Of a stretch of DNA of 64,000 nucleotides, positions 47,731 to 64,000 are shown piece by piece (position 1 is the first letter of the stretch; each line of letters begins with the position of its first letter). The notes below the pieces were generated by a model, which was given only the letters and a program-made list of their open reading frames with translations, was not told the DNA's origin and searched no databases. The position numbers and the translations under genes were made by a program. The DNA comes from Phallusia mammillata (taxonomy: Eukaryota; Chordata; Ascidiacea; Phlebobranchia; Ascidiidae): contig QLIY01000736.1 in NCBI GenBank assembly GCA_003260075.1, forward strand, positions 1 through 64,000, given 5' to 3'.

Positions 47731-48740
47731 ACCATGTCATATTTTTGCACCGTCACCTTTTGCTGTTACAAAACAAAAATTAAAGCAGGATCAACTATGG
47801 AATGGACATCAGCAATTCATGTTTTACATCAATGCTGAATGGCAGGTAAAATATTCTCGTGTAAATAACAAAGTCATCGCATAATTTTAAGAAAATAAAA
47901 AAATCTAAGAACCATGAAACTGAATAATGTTAATCGTACAGTAACAACTATTTTGAAAAAAGATATTTAACACAGATAGTTATATTCTTATGACCACTTT
48001 AAACGCTTTACAAATGCAGACAAAATGGACTTTTTAAACCAGTGATTCTCAATTTAACACGTGTCATTTATATCAGCTAGCATTTTTTTCTGAGTGCGGG
48101 GTTACTGGGTTATTAAATATAGGAGCGATAAACTGTATACTTAAATAGTGCCAAGGCATGTTTAGCATGGACTGTAAAAACAAAAGCATCAAGTATATAA
48201 AAAAGTAAAATCACATAGATTTTGACATCATCAGGATAAATTTTACCCTACTCTGTACAAATTGGGACAACCTGGAAACACAGCACTCAGGCTTGGTGTG
48301 ACTTGAACTAAACTTAAAATATGTTGATTTATTTGGTAATCACTTCATAAGTTGCTTCCCTTTGAATCGGGGTTTCATATTCCTGACTTCTTGATGAAGA
48401 AACCTGCATTGTTTGCAACCAGGTTTAACAATTAGTTGCATACTATTAAGCAAACAGAATTATGTTACGATAACAGTGCCAATGTTTCAAAAACAAAATG
48501 TCGTTGTAACTTCATGCAATTAAGTTTTGCTGTATTTGAAGTGTCAAAAATCCAATTACTGTTTTAAAATTGATGATTTATTAATAAAACACAAAACTGT
48601 CTTGTAACCAATTTACATAAATGGAAAATGTGCAGTTTAAAACAACAAAACCTCTGTTAAATTATGTCCCAACCATATGGAAATAACTGTGGCATTTACC
48701 ATCTTCATTTTTCATTTTTTTACCATACATGCTTAAAGCA

Positions 48741-51700
48741 TCAAATATATTTTTTTACCCGATCTTCCATCGGTGACAACTCGATATATGAATCTTCTTC
48801 TATAAAATTAAAACAAAATTCATGTATATTTCACATTCGCAGAGACAAGTAATAGTTATAGTTTGTTGTAGTTAAGTCAACACACCACACACATAGAGAA
48901 CATAAATATTGTTCTGGGCCAGGCAGGTAAATTGAACTCTGTGCAACACTTAATGCATTTTTTTATTAAAAACATCTGATAAGAAGGATGTATGCAACAA
49001 CTATAATAATATGTAATAAGTAGCAACAAAAATTATAGGCAAATAGGCTATTGTGTTGTTAACATTGCACAAAGATTTGGTGGCATAACAGTAACACAGT
49101 TTGTATGTTTGTTTGTCTACTAAAGGAAAGTTTAAACAAACTTACTGAACTTAACCATCACATTATCCTCCATACTGATGTTTCCGTTAACTGGGATCGC
49201 TGGTTGTGGCTAAAAAATAGCGAGGTGTAATTTAACTCTGGGAATATTGTTTGCAAGCTAAACATACCTTAGCTTGGTTGCCTGCATTCATTGGTTCAAT
49301 GTAAAATCCTTCACCTAAATAGAAGTTGTGATTTAAAGAATTTCCACTATTTTTTACTGGGGTGATTTAATTTTTGCCTACCTGATGTGTTGAGGCCGTC
49401 ATTGACATTCCCGTTGCTACTGGAAACCCCTGCAACAAAAATGTCCACTAGTTCTAAAGATCATTTGCTAAAAATGGCCTATGTGTGTGAAAGGTCATAT
49501 GTTAGGGTGAAAGGGTGTTTGCAATTTTCACATTGCCGAACTATGGCTTTTTGGGGGGGTGGGAATACTGCTATAGGTTTAGGTAGATACATGAATAAAG
49601 TGTAAGGGCTGATAAAAAAAATAGTCTTACTCTTCTCAAACAAACAAATGTTTTACATGAAACATTGAAGCATCTCAATAGATATGAGAAAATGTGGATA
49701 AGCAGGAATTATATCAAATCAGCACCAGGTGTATTTTTCGGTTTGTTAGCAACTCATTGTACAGGATTAATTCTGTGGCATTAAAAAATTGCACAAAGGT
49801 GATGGGACCTGTGGTATAAAGACTGCATATGACATGTCATCCTTTGCAACCGTTTAATAGAACTTAATGTCCCACAACTTTTAACACCGAATAGCCCGAG
49901 AAACACATTAAAAAGTTGTCTCTGTAGTCCTGGGTAAACATGATTTAACCTTCGTGAACAAAAAAATTCCACAACTGAAACAAAAAAACTGTGAACCATA
50001 AGACATGTTACAAACACACCTTAGGCTGTGCCCAACTTGGAATCAATTTAGCAAATACAAAGAACTTACTTTCATCAATAGTTGGCAGACATCCTAAAGT
50101 TCCTAAAGGTAAAAATATGACAAGGTTTAAAGAAGAATTCTTTGAAAAAGTCTGCATTTAAACAGTGATTTAAACCAACTGTTGATTTTTAAACAATCAA
50201 CTAAACAAGTAAAGTGTTTCACCTTTCGAGATGTATATATTATGATTTCTATAGCAATACATCCCAAGTGCAGTGAAAATAAAAACCGCAAACAATCCTC
50301 CAATAATTCCTCCAACAATTGCACCAACATCGGTTGACGAAGTGACAATTATTGTCGAGTTTACAGGCTGGGCTGCAGTTGTGAGGATAAAATTAGAAAC
50401 AATAATGTCGACGTCAACCAATAAAGGTTCATCGGGGAAAATGTTTGATGTAACATTGAACACATAACTTCCATTGTCTTTGATGGTTACCTGTCAATGA
50501 ACACATTGTTTGTCATTTAAACATATTCTTTGCTAGTGTTGTGTCCTATGGTTTTGTCATGATCTTTGTAAGACTATTACACCTTACCCCAAATGTTGCT
50601 CAGTTTTACCAAGGCAAAACAAGTGGTAGTTTAGTAACAATCCTACAGTGAAATGTTAAAGCATAGCAGACTTATATAATACAGCCTCTAAAAAACATAA
50701 AATGACCACATAATCTTAAGAGGTGCACTAACTGTTAATACGCACCAAACATATATTACAGTCTTAAACGATTCTACAGGGTCCAAAAAATCTTAGGTAG
50801 CAAAACACAAAACAGTGCACAAACTGTTAGCGTAATACGCACTAAATGTCACAGCAACCATATTAATATGCACCAAACATTGGCAGCAACTGACTTGCCA
50901 CACTAAAATATCACATTCCCAATTAGTTAATGAGAGACATGGCTTTTCAGCATGTTACTCCTAACTAACTGGAGTGATGTAAGATGGATAAAATGGCCAA
51001 TATGGTCTTGGTCTTGTCACCAGCTGCACTGGTGAGACCTAATGCATTTTTTGTTTACTTATATTTAATTCGCTGTTTATTGACATATTAATCAACAAAA
51101 GACCTCTTGATTACACCTACAATTAGTTTCTATAAAATAGTTATTATTTTTGTGATAGTTTTGATCATTCCTGCTTTTACTCGAGGCAATAGATATGGTT
51201 GCACATTGACTAAACAAACACTTATAACAATAGGGGCTGAATAACAAACAAAATAGTTTGGATCCTTTGTTGCTACTATTTGTTTGGTCGAGCAAATAAC
51301 AATGTATGAATATTTAATCTCTTTCCGTGAGTAAAGTTTGTGCAACCAATAATTTTTTTGACTTATCTCATTACATGCAATACACTTGCTGCTAAAAACA
51401 ACAGCATTGAGCAAGAAAGGGTATTAAAATAAATATTAAAAAAAACAACTTAATATTTGAAAAGCATTTTAATGGGCAAAGAGGCATTTTTGTAAAGGTA
51501 TGCATAAGTCAACACAAATGCATTTTGTGTTAGAAGTACTACAGTGACTGTAAATTCTGTTTAAATTTTTGTATGTTTTTATTAACTTGACTTATACATA
51601 ACATTTAACACAAGCAGGGAGTTGAACCAAGGCAACTGTTTGTTTAGTGGAGAATTACTTCATGTCAAAAACAAACGCAGAATATGTTTGCTCTTACCAA

Positions 51701-54700
51701 AGATCTCACAAAGCGGAATGTTTGTTCTGGTTTGTTTGATGGAATCTCTGCTGTGGCATCGTTGGTAACTTGAGAACCTAAAAATAAAAAGAAATTATTG
51801 TCAAATACTTGTTGCATATCTATGTTGAATTTATTACAAATGTACAAATGTGTTTTTTCAGGTTTAAATACTTCAAAACATATTCATGTACTTTAAGGCA
51901 AAAAATTTCATAACCATGCGTTTGCGGTAATGGGCTGCCAAGTGTTAACTCAAATACTTGTTGCATCTGTATGTTGAAAGTTGGCAAATGTTTTTTTTTT
52001 GTTCAAATATTTTACATTTTCACTTCTGGGTCATAAATTTTCTGCAACTATGTTTTACATGAAGCTTTGGTGGGGAGCTTATTCCAAGTATTTATCAAAC
52101 TATACATTGTCCCCTAACGTTTTCAGTCTTAAACCAGCAATATTTAATTGATTGCAATTGATATCAGTGCACACATTTCTACTGACCATTTTTAGTGATT
52201 GTCAGGGTGGAATTGGGTGGGTTTACATGATAAGAATTTATGCAGCTTCCACTTTGGCCAATTTGCCACGAACACGTTACTTGATGGGGATTCGCTTGAT
52301 ATGGAGGATCTACAAAAATACATAATCACATTTTGAACTGATTTAAAGTAGATTGTACACAATAGGGACATGACTTCTGTTATACGGTTAACAGAAATAT
52401 TGTTGTAATAAAAACAGAAACAATATTTGATTGTTTTTGCCTGACTTATTTTTGTAATTATTGTAAGCTCTGTGTACTGTCAACATAGCATCGAAACCAA
52501 TTAAAACATGGTGCCACATTATGTCATCATTCAATTCCTCAAAGTGCATTAACAATACAATAACCAGGAATGCAGGAGTCAGAAATAACCAAACCAGTAC
52601 AGGAGTATCAGATTTGTTTTTGCATCAGCTTCGAACTGACTCCCACACATTATTGTCACAACAAAAGGAAGTTTTCAAACCCACATGCAACAGACAGTTG
52701 TTTCACATTCGATCTGCCAAAGGTTTTGAACATCTCTGTGTAAGGAGTCAATGCTTGGCATGAAATCTCAATTCCATTGTCTGAAGCTTTTAGAGTATGA
52801 CTTAACAGTTCTCCCTGTAACATTTTGGTGGTTTTTATTAGGTCTGATCTAAAAATATGGAGAAAAAAACAAAACAAAAGCAATTTATTTAGCTCTGGTC
52901 AATAAAGAGGGTTAAATCAAGTTAAATTTCATCCACTGTAATGCCTAAAAGTCCCTAGTTCAGTACGATTTATATCAATCTTTCCATCAACTATAGAAAA
53001 AAACATAACAAATAGTTTTCGCATAAAGTTGAAACAAACAATATATATACTTTATTTTCACCAGGGAGAAACTGAACATTGTTAACAGGATTTGTTTGAA
53101 GTTTGTCTTAATGGGACAAAATTAATCTGACCTTTGGTAAAGTGAAGGTCAAATTTCCAATGTAGTAAATAGTCTTCTTTCCAATCGGAATGATGTTGGT
53201 GTACAAACAATTTGCCGTTAAAATTCCGCCAGCAACTAAAAAGTTTGGGCCTATAGTGATCGTTGAGTTTGGGGCTGTGAATATATATAAAACAAAAAAA
53301 GTAAATTTAATTGAAGTAAATAGTAAAACAATTATATTTGATAAATATGTTAGACAAAGTTGTCGAAATATTATGTTTTTACAAATTTATTTTCGTCACT
53401 TTCTTGTGAGAATGTTTAAAACCATGAACTAAGTACCGATACTGTTCTGCTTACATGTGTAACACCTTATTGTTAGTTTAGGTAGCATCTCAGGAAAATA
53501 ACATTCTAAATAATTGATGATATTCATGATAAACTTATAATTATTGGATAACCAGGTATTATTTATACACCACAGGTGCGATATTAACAAAGCTGTTATC
53601 TTGGTGAACAGACATAAGGGGTCAATTGACTGAAAAAGATGAAGTAAAAACAGATGCCCGAACTTTAAACAGAACAGCTCAGTGTCATCTTGTGTGTCAC
53701 ATGACAGAGCAACCTGACCCAGTTCATCACTGATTCATCTGTTGTTTGTCGTAAACAAATATAGATAACACCATCTGGGGTTTGTGTAGTTACCAGAAAA
53801 TCACCACATTTTTTTTACATTTTTATGAATACTGTTGGTCTTGAAAGGAATTCTTGTATTTAGACACACACTTGTTACATTTTTTCATTATTTTTTAACC
53901 TTAAACACAACAAATAATTAGCAATTTTCATTCCAGAAGCAAGGGTGAAAAAAATACTTCAACTATTCACAATATTGATCTCCTAAAAATTGTGTTGTCT
54001 TTGTTGTGTCAGAATGAAGTATTTAGAACTAAGTGAGAAAATATATATTTCAAGAATCCATATAAAAATTCGAATCTTCCACCTTGCCAGCATTGCAGGT
54101 CTTGTTGCCCCGCCCATGACGTGTTTGATTGACAGGTGGTCTTGTTATTTATTAGCTGAGTTGAATTAGAGTAGAAAAGTTTTGCATCCGGAGCAGAACA
54201 GCCAAACTCCCCAACACCGTTGAAAACCGGATTCGATGGATGGACAAGCACTCCAACAGAACTGACTTCACTATTGCAATCTGTTATGAAACATTTTTTT
54301 AATAAAATATTTGGTGGCTGTGTTTGGAAATGAAAATAATTTTCCCATAAGCATAAAGCAAAATTCTTTTCAACTAGAATTTATTCTTAAAAAAAAGGAA
54401 CTCCAGCTTTTATTTTATTAAAAATGTCAGAAAGCTTTGCATTTTTGAACTTCTAGATTCCAACCCAAACTACAGTGCAAAAGATACTTGGTATATTATG
54501 TATTTTTTTTAGTTTAAACTTTGTTTTGGAAGGAAGTAGCATAAAAATCATTATTTCAATTTGCTGTTTGAAATTCTCAAACTGGGCATCTATTCAAACC
54601 ACGAACCTGCCACAGTCAGTGTGATGTTCGTGCACGTCCAGAAATCTCGAAGTACAATTTTCGAAGCGTTTAGAGATTTTGCCAGAGGTGTTGTTGCTGA

Positions 54701-55274
54701 AATATTGAGAGTTAGTATTTCAGATGAGTAATAACACCCAACTGAAAAAACTGATTCAGTTTTAATGCTGCAATTCGCAGGAATGAAAACAAATGTCGCT
54801 GTTGTTGGACCAGAGGGTTCAGATATTTCCAACACTAAGGAAGATGAATTCCCTGCATACATCTGAAATGTGTAGAGCAGTCCTGTGTACTGATTTGCCC
54901 AAGTGGAATGGACTTCAGTGCAGTTTCCTAAAAAAAGTATGAGAAAAACTAACACCACAATATTTTGAAGAAGGAAGTTTAACCCTCAAAAAAATAAAAA
55001 CTCCAGCATTATTTTATTCCAAGCCATAAAGTTGAAATCGGTAAAGTTTTGATGAAATATAGTTTTTTATGGAATCAAACAGACACAAAAATAGATGGCA
55101 GTTTTATCTACATTTTTATTGGCAATATTGAATTATATTAAGTGATGTTCCCTTTTTATTTTTTACTTTAATTCCAGTTTAAGCTGGAGACTCAACAATT
55201 TTGTAAAAGCAGTCACCTTCAGCATTTCTCATTAATCCGGCAAACAGGAAAACCACTAAAGTTGCCTTCCACAT
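48741..55274 (-). CDS. Immunoglobulin-superfamily single-pass membrane receptor, orphan
   Basis: Predicted type I cell-surface protein of about 535 residues. Exons: 55217-55274, 54607-54927, 54083-54280, 53132-53274, 52685-52848, 52187-52309, 51698-51777, 50223-50490, 50070-50102, 49382-49429, 49268-49314, 49146-49209 and 48741-48799. Signal peptide MWKATLVVFLFAGLMRNAEG. The ectodomain has many N-glycosylation sequons and paired Cys, a sushi-like segment (FGCSAPDAKLFY ... LQCW), then Ig-like parts (LTANCLYTN ... NGIEISCQA, VAYPPYQANPHQVTCSWQIG). The membrane segment is VGAIVGGIIGGLFAVFIFTA in exon 50223-50490. The short cytoplasmic tail has FYIEPM and SYIELSP. Phase fails at one junction (53132 to 52848), so an indel or missed exon is likely there. 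Poly(A) signal: plus TTTATT at 48577-48582. No specific orthologue is recognised. Confidence 0.75.
51015..51042. repeat. Repeat family E fragment
   Basis: GTCACCAGCTGCACTGGTGA corresponds to the part of family E seen at 59428-59450 and, inverted, at 1028-1046. Confidence 0.45.
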
Positions 55275-57360
55275 TTTGTGACAACATCAATCCCCTAAAA
55301 CTTAAAAAAATATCTATGTAACAAAGAAATGAATAAATGTAAAGCACCAATTCGCAAGATATTTTTCCAACATTAATTAATAACAAAAATTAGCTTAAAG
55401 TCATCTGGATTGTCTAAATACTTTATTAGGAGAAAATGTGGATTGTTTGTGGCAGAGCTACTAGTATCCATAAGCAAAAGCCTGCAGATCAATGATTTGA
55501 AATTTGAAATTTTTCACCAACCTTACACTTTTCATTTTGACTTTAGAAAGAAACCAGATCTATTGAAACTGTGAATTTGATGGGGTAAACCTTAAACAAA
55601 CGTATATTTTAATCTTGTTAGTGGAAAATTTTAACTAAATAAAAACAACGATTGTTAATTTGAAAAGCAACTTTAAAGATTTTTCACAACAGTTGGAATT
55701 TGATTTGGCAGCTTTGAATTTCACCCAACAACTTTTTCAATCAGACTTTTTTTACTACAACTGTATCTAACACGTTTTATGTCCAGAAAAATCCACATTT
55801 TATAGTTGTACAAAAGCAAACAAAAGAAGGATAAACTGGCAATCGAAAAACACTTGTGACTTTGCTCCATCTCTTATATCCCAACCTCAGCTAGTCTAAT
55901 CTCGGTTTACGGAGCAGGAAGCACAGATTTATCCCCGTTTATATTTGTCCCGAAGCCAGCGTTAACCCACGCAGCAGGAAATCCCACTCTATTTGTACGA
56001 ACCATCTGCAACCACAACTCCACACGTTATCACAACACAAGACACAAATAGCACACAATACATCGAGCACATTTCGAAAACGCCACATGTCTCTGTTTTT
56101 TTTGCACATTGTTCCTCGAGGTACTTCCCCAAACTGGTAACTGTTGACGTCATTTGTCACATGGTGTTTGTTGACATTCGGTTTTGGGAGGATTTCGAAG
56201 TTTTATTGCTTGTGAAAGAAATTATGATGGTGCAAGATATGTTTTGCTGTGGAGTATCGTGTATTGAAGTAATAAATAAGCACGGATAATATCATACGGG
56301 TGACTGTGATTGCATGTACGTGTTATTTGGTCCTCAGTTGTCAGTTGTCCTTACCTAACACCTTCTATTGTTTAGAATCTAAACAATCGTACAATTACGT
56401 CATCATCACCTTGTTCTTTATACACATTCACTTGCGTTGTAATGGTAATACCCCTAGCTCTCTCCAACTCAACAAACTAACTAAAAGGTTAAACGCAGTC
56501 CTCTTTACTGTCAGTTTTTTAATATCACTCCTTGAAATTCTGTATTGAAAGAAATATATTTCAAACCAATATGCTTGTTGTGCTTTCTTTATCCTTACTT
56601 AACAATGGACTGGTTCACGATATTTATTTCATTAAACTGGTGGGTTATGGCCTGAAAAACGGTGAAACGCCCCCAGTGATTGGCAAGCGTGCCACAGAAT
56701 TTTAGTTTTCGCGAAGTGTAACGTCCATCACATGGTTAAGAGCATTGTGTGGGTTGGCGTGGCAGAACCAGGAGGATCTTGTATTTGTTGCCAAAAGTAG
56801 TGACATATATCACATTTAAGTCACAGTACGCCAGACCCAATGAAGGCGCCACACCAATTTACCAAATCAGCCGGTCACCAAGCATTCACCACCATATGGC
56901 AAGGCGTAGGCTAAAAATGTAGCCTGCGGTGGGATTCGCGAACCCATGACAAGAGTTTTTCGGGACATTTAAGTTACAAAGTAACGAATAACTTTTGAGC
57001 GTTTTTTTTTGTCTGAAAACGTGTTTGACATCTACTGGCAGTTTCCAGTTTTATGATTCCGATTTTGTTCGTTTACGTCATTGAACTGCTGCGTCATACA
57101 CTAGTCCAAACAAACTGCACATGAAATAAATTTTATGTCGTTTTGTATTTTTGCATCATGGCAAAATAGAGAAACAGGTAAAAAAGGGAAAAGTAGAGAA
57201 ATATTTACAAGGAAAACCATCGTGTTCGTGTCCGTGCCACTCAGCACCATAAATACGCCGCATCCCCGGCCAAATTTGTGTCTTCTAACTCTCGACACGT
57301 AACATCCACTTGAATATCGTCGGTTTAGGGGATCTCCCAGACCCCCCTATGTCACATACG
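55275..57360. other. Intergenic region, no gene supported
   Basis: Promoter side of the Ig receptor and 3' side of DYRK1. Short frames at 55939-56548 have no splice or family support. A minus-strand SINE of family S1 lies at 56820-56940 (GCGGTGGGATTCGCGAACCC on the plus strand is its B-box side). Confidence 0.5.
56820..56940 (-). mobile_element. SINE, family S1
   Basis: The reverse complement reads GGGTTCGCGAATCCCACCGC then GCCTTGCCATATGG, AATGCTTGGTGACCGGCTGA and TTCATTGGGTCTGGCGTACT, matching 19838-19960 along its length. Confidence 0.65.

Positions 57361-64000
<6,640 letters not shown>

Noticed and set aside
48741-49314. Classical ITIM or ITAM in the Ig receptor tail
   Set aside because: The -2 residue before Tyr in SYIEL is Asp and the YIEPM site ends in Met. 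Neither the ITIM consensus nor ITAM spacing is met.
55939-56548. Overlapping short frames in the intergenic region after the Ig receptor
   Set aside because: No domain, no phase-compatible splice neighbours and low-complexity codon content.

Overview
This is eukaryotic DNA, most likely from a chordate invertebrate of the ascidian tunicate type (Ciona-like). The evidence is intron-split genes with short introns, AT-rich non-coding DNA, chordate-style orthologues (SPT5, UBE2J2, RPL27A, PHF14, DYRK1), tRNA-derived SINEs and many short hAT-like elements. Overlapping copies of one exon differ at 8 of 182 positions, which fits an extremely polymorphic species. The species is an inference.

The many G runs matter most for reading this window. 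More than twenty are exactly 10 G long and a few are longer (up to 81). The DNA on one side is usually repeated, with a few percent divergence, on the other side. They behave like gap placeholders between unmerged overlapping contigs or haplotypes. Many apparent 'duplicated exons' are therefore assembly artefacts.

Layout: (1) 1-1867 (+), 3' end of SUPT5H/SPT5. (2) 1868-5362, repeats and gaps. (3) 5363-7451 (+), a two-exon aldo-keto reductase. (4) 7452-10548, intergenic, with a cut tRNA-Ala and a MITE. (5) 10549-14818 (+), an unrecognised multi-exon gene broken by gaps. (6) 15358-17630 (-), UBE2J2, divergent from (7) RPL27A at 18073-19590 (+). (8) 20258-35151 (-), a 22-exon PHF14 orthologue with an unusual 717-codon last exon. 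(9) 37096-46030 (+), a four-finger C2H2 protein, divergent from PHF14, with one GC-AG intron and a candidate alternative last exon. (10) 46031-48740, MITEs. (11) 48741-55274 (-), an immunoglobulin/sushi-like single-pass membrane receptor not recognised as a named gene. (12) 57361-64000 (-), DYRK1-type kinase, whose 5' end lies beyond the window.

The genes do not form a pathway. Chromatin and transcription functions recur (SPT5, PHF14, C2H2 protein, DYRK1), but this may be chance. I found no CRISPR, operon or defence system. The most interesting material is the enlarged PHF14, the alternative zinc-finger end, the orphan receptor, the orphan gene, and at least four MITE families of hAT type with visible 8-bp target-site duplications.
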